A stretch of DNA of 15,255 bases. Origin: Subdoligranulum variabile (GTDB taxonomy: Bacteria; Bacillota; Clostridia; Oscillospirales; Ruminococcaceae). Position 1 is the first letter of the stretch; each line of letters starts with the position of its first letter. This document shows positions 1 to 6,073 of the stretch, in pieces. Position numbers and translations under genes: made by a program. The notes below the pieces were generated by a model. That model ran no database searches and had not been told where the DNA came from. It worked only from the letters and a program-made list of their open reading frames with translations. The DNA lies in assembly GCA_004554775.1 (NCBI GenBank), contig SFKI01000033.1, positions 1 to 15,255 of the forward strand, in the 5' to 3' direction.

Positions 1-54
1 ATGAAAAACGCCGTTACAGCGTATTTCAATCTTGTAAAGTAGTCAATTTCCAAT
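1..54. repeat. 54-bp terminal direct repeat, left copy
   Basis: Bases 1-54 are identical, base for base, to 15202-15255, the last bases of the window. Exact identity confined to the two ends is what a circular contig read past its origin looks like, and also what att direct repeats at the ends of an integrated element look like. The sequence is not tRNA-derived: its right-hand copy begins 6 bases beyond the 5' end of the tRNA-Arg gene. It contains one GTAGTCAA motif (39-46) and a weak hairpin, ACGC/GCGT, near 8-23. Confidence 0.95.
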
Positions 55-142
55 AGTGGTCAATTCGTGGTCTGACTACCGTTGATCACCGCGTTTTTGT
101 GAGCGTAAATCGCGCTGTATCGAGCAAAAACGAGTCTGAAGC

Positions 143-175
143 CTGCGATGTCGCAGTTGTCGGAGAACTACGACA
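143..175. repeat. Adjacent inverted repeats, possible recombination core
   Basis: Two palindromic units lie side by side. CTGCGA-TG-TCGCAG at 143-156 is a perfect 6-bp inverted repeat with a 2-base spacer. TGTCG (158-162) and CGACA (171-175) are inverted around an 8-base spacer. The second has the geometry of a tyrosine recombinase core site. Both lie between the two groups of candidate arm sites. No gene is evident between 55 and 324, so this stretch is most simply an attachment or control region. Confidence 0.4.
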
Positions 176-240
176 GGATGGTATAGACTGGCGTTGGAAC
201 ATGAATTTTGTTGGCTCTGCACATTTACCGTCAAAACAGG

Positions 241-276
241 AAAAAGCCCGTTGGTGGTTATCACAACAGGCTTTTT
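241..276. terminator. Bidirectional rho-independent terminator
   Basis: Bases 241-252 (AAAAAGCCCGTT) pair with 265-276 (AACAGGCTTTTT), with a single mismatch and a 12-base loop. The A and T runs on either side let it act in both directions. For minus-strand transcripts it would end transcription coming from the antitoxin, Fic and unknown-gene unit. Confidence 0.7.
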
Positions 277-324
277 CGGCATTTTGGTATGTGATTGCAC
301 AGTAGTGGTCAAATGGTGGTCAAT

Positions 325-513
325 AACCCCACCCATAGTCACATATTCTCTGTCAAAAAGGTCTTGTGGCTGAAGTGGGCCGCTAAAGTCATAATCCACC
401 TGCTCGTATAATCCCATTGTTATAAGACTTAAAACGAGTTATCATCTCTGAATTCGATGCGCGGGTATTAGCTGGGATATAACTCCATTTCCAATTAAAA
501 CAGCTTTTCGCAT
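325..513 (-). pseudogene. Decayed gene remnant beginning MRKAVLIGNG
   Basis: From an ATG at 513, after an AAAGG-like ribosome binding site, the minus strand encodes a 23-residue stretch starting MRKAVLIGNG and continuing with SQLIP. It then hits two consecutive stops, TGA and TAA, near 439-444. The same frame stays open beyond them (MGLYEQVDYDFSG from 417) until it runs into the att-like repeats. The opening resembles the first beta strand and glycine turn of a nucleotide-binding fold, and I have an impression of bacterial hypothetical proteins beginning this way. I cannot name the family. A broken gene is more likely than two tiny real ones. Bases 514-579 show nothing further. Confidence 0.4.
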
Positions 514-579
514 GGCGCGCCTTTATTATCCACCACAAAAATGATTGGTGATTTAGGTGATTGCGTTGAATTTGGACAG

Positions 580-1299
580 TTAAAATTTTCCGTATACGGT
601 GATTTCGTTTTTATTTAGCGGCGACAAATGTAAAGCGGCATTTTCTAAATCAGTAGATTCACCGATATACTTATAGCTTTCACGATCGATATAAAATATT
701 TGTGGCCTCCCGTTACAGTAACTCCCAAAAAGGATAAAATCCAAATCAGGAGATGCAGAAACTTTACTTGCAAATTGAACTGTTTCAAAATAGTACAATT
801 CTCCATGCTCTTTTGACATTCCATGATTATACACAATCGGAGAATACTGATTCTCAATAAAGAAACCCACAACGATTGGTTTGTTGAAAAAGTTTCTTCC
901 TTTGTTTCGAATAGCTTCCTTATAGGCAGGAATTTTGTTATAGTGAGAATCGAATGTCATGTCAAAATTTGCCCGCCAATTTGCCAGTGATATAGGATAG
1001 TCTCCTTTACCTACATGAAATTCGTTGCCGATTGGTGCGGAAGAAATGCGATGGTCGAGCAACCGCTCCTCTTTTATGCCCTTCATACCTTTACGGGAGC
1101 ATACGGATGCATCAAATTCAAAATGTTCGATGATAATAATTTTGTCTTTTAGGATTGCATACATATCCGGGCGATCAAAAGATTTCAACTGATGTAATAC
1201 TTGCGACAAATCATCTTCTGACATTACATAATAGCCCCAATTTATGGCAGTGGGATTTTTGCATAGATAATCCCGCATAAGATGTGTACATTCATCCAT
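580..1299 (-). CDS. Hypothetical protein, 239 aa, possible nuclease-like fold
   Basis: I do not recognise this protein. The start is set at the ATG at 1299, 7 bases after a GGGAG ribosome binding site. A TTG two codons upstream is less likely. The protein is soluble, with no signal peptide or membrane segment. Around residues 43-65 the pattern PDMYAI, then a hydrophobic strand, then EHFEFD loosely recalls the PD...(D/E)xK arrangement of nucleases and related folds, but the expected lysine after the acid is not there. The middle and C-terminal parts are rich in aromatic residues (VVGFFIENQYSP, FILFGSYCNGRPQIFYIDR). The gene follows the Fic remnant by 24 bases on the same strand and probably shares its transcript. 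It is AT-richer than the catabolic genes. The company of toxin-antitoxin debris suggests a defence or mobile-element accessory gene, which is inference only. Confidence 0.75.
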   Translation of the reverse strand: MDECTHLMRDYLCKNPTAINWGYYVMSEDDLSQVLHQLKSFDRPDMYAILKDKIIIIEHFEFDASVCSRKGMKGIKEERLLDHRISSAPIGNEFHVGKGDYPISLANWRANFDMTFDSHYNKIPAYKEAIRNKGRNFFNKPIVVGFFIENQYSPIVYNHGMSKEHGELYYFETVQFASKVSASPDLDFILFGSYCNGRPQIFYIDRESYKYIGESTDLENAALHLSPLNKNEITVYGKF

Positions 1300-1323
1300 T
1301 TGCAAGCTCCCTGCTGTAACCCA

Positions 1324-1515
1324 TCAGTTGTTAAGCAATAGCGCATAGCAACTTCCGGCTAAAGGCTTTTCTTCCCATAAAGCAGCCTTGGCCGGAACAA
1401 TCGTACCTTCCACGGCATCCAAGTCGGGCTGATTTTGAATGCCAAGTATATTTATTAACACCACAGTGCCCGGATAGCACCCATCCTGCAAAGAATCCAC
1501 TGCATAGTTTGCCAT
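1324..1515 (-). pseudogene. fic: Fic toxin, truncated to its N-terminus
   Basis: The 63-residue product opens with NYAVDSLQDGCYPGTVVLIN, then GIQNQPDLDAVEGTI and KPLAG. This is the recognisable N-terminal region of stand-alone Fic/Doc-type AMP-transferases, in which a YPGT-x-VL-x-N segment and an xxLxxxExxI helix come before the catalytic core. After PLAG the sequence departs (SCYALLLNN) and stops. The Fic signature HxFx(D/E)GNGRxxR, which normally follows by residue 100-140, is absent. The downstream DNA goes straight into the next gene, so this is a truncation, not a simple frameshift. A GAGGG ribosome binding site lies 9 bases before the ATG, inside the antitoxin's end. The fragment should have no adenylyltransferase activity. 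Confidence 0.75.
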
Positions 1516-1521
1516 AGCATT

Positions 1522-1698
1522 TTACCCTCGCTGCGCCCTGCGGCGTGCCAGAATTTCGGCAGCCAAGGTGCGGGCATCTACTTTGCCGTCCATCAGGCGG
1601 CGGCAGTCGGCACGGGTCTGTTCGGTGACTTCATACCCCTCGATGCGCGAAGAAGCCAAAGCATTTTCCAATGCCTGTTCACGAGTAATGGGTGCCAT
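1522..1698 (-). CDS. VbhA-type antitoxin of a Fic module
   Basis: A 58-residue protein beginning MAPITREQALENALASSRIEGYE, shown here in part, with its start at 1698, 8 bases after AAAGGCGG. A start 10 codons upstream is possible but lacks as good a ribosome binding site. Residues 16-21, SSRIEG, fit the inhibitory helix motif (S/T)xxxE(G/N) that VbhA-like antitoxins insert into the Fic active site, where the glutamate blocks productive ATP binding. The C-terminal half (RLMDGKVDARTLAAEILAR) is the short helical tail seen in this family. The stop is 6 bases before the Fic start, the usual antitoxin-first order. The antitoxin is intact although its toxin is truncated, so it may persist passively or act on another Fic protein of the host. 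Confidence 0.75.
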   Translation of the reverse strand: MAPITREQALENALASSRIEGYEVTEQTRADCRRLMDGKVDARTLAAEILARRRAQRG

Positions 1699-1727
1699 AT
1701 ACAAAACCGCCTTTCGCTTTTTCATCA

Positions 1728-1733
1728 ATTATA
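1728..1733 (-). promoter_or_regulatory. -10 box of the antitoxin promoter
   Basis: A perfect TATAAT on the minus strand lies about 30 bases before the antitoxin ATG at 1698. No convincing -35 box is found at 16-18 bp. Its position between xis and the antitoxin suggests the antitoxin-Fic unit has its own start besides any read-through from xis. Confidence 0.4.
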
Positions 1734-1811
1734 TACGATAAGGCATCTACAATATAGGTAAATTCATAACAGCAATAAGCTGAAAACCAAAAGTCATTTA
1801 TCGTTTTCTAA

Positions 1812-2006
1812 TTAAATTGAGTAGCACTCTTCAATGTACTTATCAAACAGCTTACGTTTGATAAGCCGTTTGCTGCCGACCCAGAGGACGAAGGGACAGT
1901 TTTCATCGTTGGAGAGCTCGCGGATCTTGTTGACGCCGATGCTGGAGTAGGCGGCGGCTTCTTCCAGTGTCAGGTTGGATTTTTCCCAGATGGGCACCTC
2001 TTTCAT
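1812..2006 (-). CDS. xis: Tn916-like excisionase (Xis)
   Basis: A 64-residue basic DNA-binding protein reading KEVPIWEKSNLTLEEAAAYS, then IGVNKIRELS, and ending KRLIKRKLFDKYIE. This matches the Tn916 Xis layout: a PIWE opening, a LT-x-EEA-x-Y winged-helix start, an IG-x-NK(I/L)R recognition segment, and a KRK-x-F-x-K tail. Xis proteins bend attachment-site DNA and turn integrase toward excision. I place the start at 2006, 8 bases after AAAGGAG. The ATG at 2012 lies too close to that site. The gene begins 27 bases after the crotonase-fold gene ends, on the same strand and with no terminator between, so it can be transcribed as the last gene of the catabolic operon. The integrase is not adjacent in the linear window but lies about 2.3 kb away if the ends are joined. 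Confidence 0.85.
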   Translation of the reverse strand: MKEVPIWEKSNLTLEEAAAYSSIGVNKIRELSNDENCPFVLWVGSKRLIKRKLFDKYIEECYSI

Positions 2007-2033
2007 GGCCATTCTCCTTTCGCGGGGCGGGGG

Positions 2034-2777
2034 TTACACATTGTAGGTCGTTTCGTGGGTCGCCATGTTGTGCAGCACATCGCCGCGCAGCATTTTATCG
2101 GCATAGGCAATGCGTTCCTCGCGGGTCTTCAGGTGAACCATTTCCTCGTAGGCCTGTTTGGTCATGTCGATCAGCCACGGCTGGGTAGCCAGCATCGCAT
2201 CGGCAATGCGGTAGACCGTGGGCCAAAATTCCTCTTTGGCTACCACGCGGTTGACAAGACCCATCTGCAAGGCCTCCTCGGCAGAAAGATCCCAGCTGGT
2301 CAGCAGAGCTTCCAACGCGCGCTTGCGGGGCATGGCATCCACGATATCCACCAGCACCATCATCGGCACACCACCCATACGCACTTCGGGGAAGTTGAAT
2401 ACCACGCCCTTACGCGCCACAGCGAAATCGCACAGTGCCAGCACCCCCATGCCCGCTTTCATGCAGTCGCCGTTGACAGCGGCGATCATCGGCTTGGTCA
2501 CGGCGCCGGATGCCTTCAAAAAATGCGTCAGGGCGTCGGTATACTTGTCTTTCTCTCCCGGGGCGTTGGGGTCCACGCGGCCGCCTGTGTAAAAATACTG
2601 CTCGTTGCCGGTGATGATGCCCACGCGCACATCGGGGTTGGCTTGCAGTTCTTCATAGCTGCGGGCCAGCTGTTCGATGCCGTCCCAATCCAGACCGTTT
2701 TTCGTTTCGGGATTGTCTACGCGTATCAGCATGATATGGTCTTTGATCTCGCAAGAAACCTGTTGTCTGGTTTGCAT
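2034..2777 (-). CDS. Crotonase-fold acyl-CoA enzyme (enoyl-CoA hydratase/isomerase family)
   Basis: A 247-residue cytosolic protein of normal crotonase length. The start at 2777 follows AAAGGAG by about 6 bases. A longer reading frame would overlap the lyase gene and is rejected. Oxyanion-hole glycines fit residues 65-66 (YTGGRVD) and 109 within VNGDCMKAGMG. FNFPEVRMGG places Glu131 at the second catalytic glutamate (Glu164 of rat mitochondrial hydratase). The first catalytic glutamate (rat Glu144) aligns with Gly111. Family members with one glutamate are often isomerases, decarboxylases or hydrolases, so a plain hydratase role is not assured. It is the last catabolic gene, 19 bases after the lyase gene. 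Its task is probably to hydrate or isomerise the CoA ester before cleavage. Confidence 0.85.
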   Translation of the reverse strand: MQTRQQVSCEIKDHIMLIRVDNPETKNGLDWDGIEQLARSYEELQANPDVRVGIITGNEQYFYTGGRVDPNAPGEKDKYTDALTHFLKASGAVTKPMIAAVNGDCMKAGMGVLALCDFAVARKGVVFNFPEVRMGGVPMMVLVDIVDAMPRKRALEALLTSWDLSAEEALQMGLVNRVVAKEEFWPTVYRIADAMLATQPWLIDMTKQAYEEMVHLKTREERIAYADKMLRGDVLHNMATHETTYNV

Positions 2778-2796
2778 AGCCGCTCCTTTCCCCGCC

Positions 2797-3729
2797 TCAG
2801 CGGTTGCACTGGTGGTGCGGGCCCTCGACCGAAAGGTCCGAGATCTTGCCCGCACGCAGGGTGGCACTGTCACTGTGGCCGAGCGCTTCCCGCACAAAGC
2901 GGGCTGTATCAAGCAGACGGTCAATGTCAATGCCGGTCTCGATGTCCATCTCATTCATGGTATCGACAAGATCCTCAGTGGCGATATTACCGGACGCACC
3001 GGGCGCGTAGGGGCAGCCACCTAACCCGGCGACCGACGAATCAAAGTGCGTAATGCCAGCCTGCATGGCGGCAAACACGTTGGCCATGGCGTTGCCGTGG
3101 GTGTTGTGCGGGTGGAAGAAGAAGTTGATATCCGGGTAGGCATCCAGCAGACGGCTGGTGGTGTTGTACACTTGCAGCGGCGTGGCTACGCCCGAGGTAT
3201 CCCCGAGGCCGACCGCCTTGATGCCCATGGCAGAGAGCTGATCCAGCACAAATTTAAGGCGGGAGAACATCGGCACGCCTTCAAACGGGCAGCCGAACGT
3301 GACCGCCAAACCCACGATGAGGTCAACATCAAGCCCGCTATTCAGGCACTGCTCGATCATTTTGATTGATTGCTCGGTCGTCATGTTCATATTGTTGATG
3401 TTGTGGGAGTCGGTGGCTGAAAGCGTAAGCTCCACCCGCTTGACCCCGGCAGCAGCGGCACGCTGGAAGCCGCGGAGGTTGGGCACCAGAGCGCTATACT
3501 CCACGCCCGGTTGGCGGGTAATGCCCGCCAGTACTTCCTCAGCATCCGCCATGTTGGGCACAGCCTTGGGATGTACAAAAGCAGCGGACTGGATATCGGC
3601 AAAGCCGCACTGGGACAGGCGGTCGATCATCTCGATTTTGGTGGCGGTGGGCACAAAAGTTTTTTCGATTTGCAGGCCGTCTCGCGGGCCGACCTCTTTG
3701 ATATAGATCCGTTTGGGCAGATTCAGCAT
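2797..3729 (-). CDS. Hydroxymethylglutaryl-CoA lyase-like enzyme
   Basis: A 310-residue TIM-barrel lyase of the HMG-CoA lyase/DRE-TIM family, which cleaves 3-hydroxy-3-methylglutaryl-CoA to acetyl-CoA and acetoacetate. The start at 3729 follows GAAAGGGG. An ATG at 3762 almost abuts the preceding stop and lacks such a site. VGPRDGLQ gives the catalytic Arg16 and metal-binding Asp17. FFFHPHNT supplies His206 and His208. The loop SSVAGLGGCPYAPGASGN carries the catalytic Cys239 and ends at Asn248, followed by ATEDLV. Two departures from the human enzyme stand out: Gln47 where Glu72 is found (DIQSAAFVHP), and Asn209 after the HxH pair in place of Asp. I believe such changes recur in a bacterial lyase-like subgroup of unsettled substrate, so citramalyl-CoA or a related 3-hydroxy-acyl-CoA is possible. 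Confidence 0.88.
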   Translation of the reverse strand: MLNLPKRIYIKEVGPRDGLQIEKTFVPTATKIEMIDRLSQCGFADIQSAAFVHPKAVPNMADAEEVLAGITRQPGVEYSALVPNLRGFQRAAAAGVKRVELTLSATDSHNINNMNMTTEQSIKMIEQCLNSGLDVDLIVGLAVTFGCPFEGVPMFSRLKFVLDQLSAMGIKAVGLGDTSGVATPLQVYNTTSRLLDAYPDINFFFHPHNTHGNAMANVFAAMQAGITHFDSSVAGLGGCPYAPGASGNIATEDLVDTMNEMDIETGIDIDRLLDTARFVREALGHSDSATLRAGKISDLSVEGPHHQCNR

Positions 3730-3763
3730 CGTGGGTTCCCCTTTCCGGCCATCCCAGGCCATC

Positions 3764-4972
3764 TTAAATGATTTTTTCCTCTTTCAGTTCTTCAATCTCG
3801 GCATCGCTCATGTGCAGGTCATGGCCGTACACATCCTCGTTGGAGCTGCCCATCTCGGGGCCAAGGTGGTCGATGGTGCAGGGCGTACCCGAGTAAACCG
3901 GGAAAATGCCCGGAACGACCACGTCCCCCAGCACGGGATGCTGCACATGCTTGAGGCTCTCACGGTAGTTCATCTGCTCGTCCTTGAAGATATCGTCGAT
4001 ATAGTTGATGGGCGTAGCCGGGATGCCGAAGCCGTCGAGGTACTTGCACACCTCGCAGGCTGAGGCGTAGTGGCTGCTCCAATCGTCGATGATCTTGTCC
4101 AGTTCTTCGTGGTGGGCTACACGGTCGGTGTTGGTCACAAAGCGTGGGTCGGTCAACAGTTCGGGCATGCCCATGGCTTCGGGCAGGCGGGTCCAGGTAT
4201 TCTGGGTGCTGGCCGCCAGCACGAACCACCGGCCGTCGGTGCCGCGGTAGTAGTTGGCAGGGCTGGCCGCGCCGGTGTAAAGCGGCTCGATCTTGGGCAG
4301 CTTTTTGTTGACAGAGTAGTTGGTGATCTTATCTTCCATCGTGCGCAGCAGCGGTTCGTAGAGGGAAACATCCACGACCTGCCCCTCGCCGCCGTTCTTT
4401 ACGACGTTCATCACGGCACTCAGGCCACCCATGACGGCGTACATACCGGCCATCAAGTCCGCCAGCGGCACGCCCGGACTGATTGGAGCGCGGTCGGGAT
4501 AGCCGTGGAATCCGGTAAAGCCCGAGTAGGCTGTAACTGGCGTGCCGAGGCCCGCCTTTTTGTGGTAGGGGCCGGTCTGGCCGTAACCGGAGATGCGCAC
4601 CAGCACGACCTTGGGGTTGACGGCTTTCATCGCGTCGTAGCCGATGCCCCACTTTTCCAGCGTGCCGGGACGGAAGTTCTCGATAACGAGATCGGCATCT
4701 TTGACGAGGTCCAGCAAGATCTTGTGGCCTTTTTCGCCGTGCAAGTCCAGCGTAACGCAGCGCTTGTTGCGGCCCATCGTGATCCAGCGCAAGCTGACCT
4801 CGTGGTTGGCGTCATCGTAGGGCAAAAACGCGCGGAAGGGATCGCCCTTGCCAGGCATCTCGATTTTAATGACATCCGCGCCCCAGTCTGCCAGCAGAGA
4901 GCCAGCAAACGGGCCTGCCACCACATTGCAAAGTTCGATCACTTTTAAAGAAGTAAGGGGTCCTGTTCTCAT
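3764..4972 (-). CDS. CaiB/BaiF class III CoA-transferase
   Basis: A 402-residue cytosolic enzyme of typical family length that moves CoA from a donor acyl-CoA to a carboxylic acid through an aspartyl-acyl intermediate. The start at 4972 follows AAGGAG. Family features are in order: an N-terminal LKVIELCNVVAGPFAG with LADWGADVIKIE, the CoA-contacting NFRPGTLEKWG near residue 100, GYGQTGP near 130, and the catalytic aspartate Asp172 in PLADLMAGMYA. It follows the SDR gene by 15 bases and comes 34 bases before the lyase gene. Characterised relatives act on carnitine, formate/oxalate, glutarate and hydroxymethylglutarate, itaconate, mesaconate and benzylsuccinate. Sequence alone does not choose between these. 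In this operon it is the obvious activation step for the imported acid. Confidence 0.9.
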   Translation of the reverse strand: MRTGPLTSLKVIELCNVVAGPFAGSLLADWGADVIKIEMPGKGDPFRAFLPYDDANHEVSLRWITMGRNKRCVTLDLHGEKGHKILLDLVKDADLVIENFRPGTLEKWGIGYDAMKAVNPKVVLVRISGYGQTGPYHKKAGLGTPVTAYSGFTGFHGYPDRAPISPGVPLADLMAGMYAVMGGLSAVMNVVKNGGEGQVVDVSLYEPLLRTMEDKITNYSVNKKLPKIEPLYTGAASPANYYRGTDGRWFVLAASTQNTWTRLPEAMGMPELLTDPRFVTNTDRVAHHEELDKIIDDWSSHYASACEVCKYLDGFGIPATPINYIDDIFKDEQMNYRESLKHVQHPVLGDVVVPGIFPVYSGTPCTIDHLGPEMGSSNEDVYGHDLHMSDAEIEELKEEKII

Positions 4973-4987
4973 CGTTCGTTCTCCTTT

Positions 4988-5794
4988 TTACTGCTTTTTA
5001 TCCATCACAAAGGTATCGCCGGTAGAAATACCGCCATCGACGCAAATCACCTGGCCCGTCAGATGCACACTGCCGGGGCTGAGCAGCATCACAACGGGAC
5101 CGACGAGCCACTCAACACGGCCGGGTACCCCGCGGGGGATGGCCTCGATGCGGCGGCGGTAGCCGTCGGGGTTTGCCATGACGGTGGCGCGGTTGATATC
5201 GGTAACGACCAGCCCCGGGGACAGTACATTGACGTTGATGCCCTGGGCGCACCACTCGGTAGACAGCGCACGGGTGAAGCCGTTGATGGCTGCTTTACTG
5301 GCCGAGTAGGCCGTATACTTAGCCTTGCCCTGCAGAGCGCTCAAAGAGCTGACATTGACGATGCGGCCCTTATGCGCGGGCAGCATGTAGGGACCGGCGG
5401 CCTTGCAACAGTGGACGATGCCCGTAAAGTTCACATCCACCACATGGTTGAAATCCGCCATGTCGATTTCCAGCAGCGGCAGGGCTTTGTTGATACCGGC
5501 GCAGTTCACCAGACCGTCTATTTTCTGATAATGTTCATAGATCTTGGCAAATGCGGCCTGCACGGCGGCAAAATCGGTAACATCGGCCGCACAGCCGATG
5601 GCATCCTGCGCGCCGCGGGCTTTAAGTTCCTCGGCGGCCTGGTCACAGGCGAACTGCTTGGTGGCGACGATGGCTAGTTTGGCACCAAGGTCGGCCAGGC
5701 CGTTGGCGATCTCCCGCCCGATGCCGCGCGTACCGCCACAGACCACGATCACTTCGTCTTTTACCCCGAAGAGGCTGTCTAACGTGTAGTTCAT
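4988..5794 (-). CDS. Short-chain dehydrogenase/reductase (SDR)
   Basis: A 268-residue classical SDR. The start at 5794 follows AAAGG by 9 bases. The open frame reaches further upstream but runs into promoter DNA. The cofactor glycine motif is GGTRGIG at residues 20-26. NCAG at 97-100 takes the place of the usual NNAG. The catalytic Ser150 (VNVSS), Tyr163 and Lys167 (YSASK) are all present, and the C-terminal VDGG is at 252-255. Such enzymes oxidise secondary alcohols or reduce ketones with NAD(P)(H). As the first gene of the CoA-ester operon, it may oxidise the substrate before activation. If the lyase releases acetoacetate, it could instead interconvert acetoacetate and 3-hydroxybutyrate. 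Both are inference. Resemblance to gluconate- and uronate-type SDRs is general and not diagnostic. Confidence 0.88.
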   Translation of the reverse strand: MNYTLDSLFGVKDEVIVVCGGTRGIGREIANGLADLGAKLAIVATKQFACDQAAEELKARGAQDAIGCAADVTDFAAVQAAFAKIYEHYQKIDGLVNCAGINKALPLLEIDMADFNHVVDVNFTGIVHCCKAAGPYMLPAHKGRIVNVSSLSALQGKAKYTAYSASKAAINGFTRALSTEWCAQGINVNVLSPGLVVTDINRATVMANPDGYRRRIEAIPRGVPGRVEWLVGPVVMLLSPGSVHLTGQVICVDGGISTGDTFVMDKKQ

Positions 5795-6005
5795 TCGTAA
5801 CATCCTTTCCCGAAAAAATTGCGAAATATGTTCACCCCTGCTGGGAGCCAGCGGTTGTTCGTCTGCCTTTATTTTGCCAAGCCGCAGGGCGGTTGTATAG
5901 CGGCAATTTCGCTGGATGATGAACACGCCGTGCTGTTTGCAATGAACAAATTCCGCACCCGGTATCACAATTCGCACTTTTTGTCATTTTGGGGAATCTT
6001 ACAGG
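5795..6005 (-). promoter_or_regulatory. Control region of the catabolic operon
   Basis: This 211-bp gap lies between the regulator's terminator and the SDR start. Plus-strand bases 5975-5988, CACTTTTTGTCATT, match the operator-like sequence at dctP and the regulator gene in its TTTTGT-(C)-CATT part, with one base missing. GCGGAATTTG (minus, 5947-5956) and TTCGCAATTT (minus, 5816-5825) each recur exactly upstream of dctP, at 8766-8775 and 8806-8815. A possible -10, TATACA, lies at 5894-5899 on the minus strand with only a weak -35, as expected for an activator-dependent promoter. Confidence 0.5.
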
Positions 6006-6050
6006 CAAAAAAGCAACAAGCCCCGTCCGCTGTAGCGGGCAGGGCTTGTT
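6006..6050 (-). terminator. Rho-independent terminator of the AraC-type regulator
   Basis: Bases 6015-6030 pair with 6035-6050 in a 16-position stem with one mismatch and one G-U pair. The outer part, AACAAGCCC/GGGCTTGTT, is perfect, with a 4-base loop. On the minus strand it is followed by GCTTTTTTG. It lies 24 bases after the regulator's stop and separates that gene from the catabolic operon, implying the operon has its own promoter. Confidence 0.88.
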
Positions 6051-6073
6051 TGTGCGTTTTAACAATTTTTTCG

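Larger units (their letters stand above)
39..323 (+). promoter_or_regulatory. Cluster of GTRGTCAA repeats, candidate integrase arm sites
   Basis: The motif GTAGTCAA or GTGGTCAA occurs at 39-46, 56-63, 305-312 and 316-323, all in the same orientation. A partial copy, GTGGTCTG, lies at 67-74 and runs into an inverted copy ending at 80. The pairs 56/67 and 305/316 are each 11 bp apart, one helical turn. As I recall them, the Tn916 integrase arm (DR2) sites have a GTAGTAAATT-like core, so these repeats resemble arm-type binding sites. They form two groups about 225 bp apart, as arms on either side of a recombination core would. The integrase in this window lacks an obvious N-terminal arm-binding domain, which weakens the reading. 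Confidence 0.45.

Noticed and set aside
99..305. A 68-codon plus-strand frame
   Set aside because: It spans palindromes and a terminator, with no ribosome binding site or recognisable motif.
76..417. A single 113-codon minus-strand gene
   Set aside because: It runs through a strong terminator hairpin and the att-like repeats. Only the first about 30 codons look protein-like, and they continue an upstream broken frame.
2778..2954. A 59-residue N-terminal extension of the crotonase-fold protein
   Set aside because: It overlaps the lyase coding region in another frame and is Arg/Ser-rich. The internal ATG has an AAAGGAG site and gives normal family length.
2055..3053. Long plus-strand frames opposite the crotonase and lyase genes
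   Set aside because: They are antisense shadows rich in His, Gln and Arg with no recognisable motif. The minus-strand genes are certain.
4070..4948. A 292-codon plus-strand frame opposite the CoA-transferase
   Set aside because: Antisense to a complete family member carrying its catalytic aspartate. No start signal or domain.
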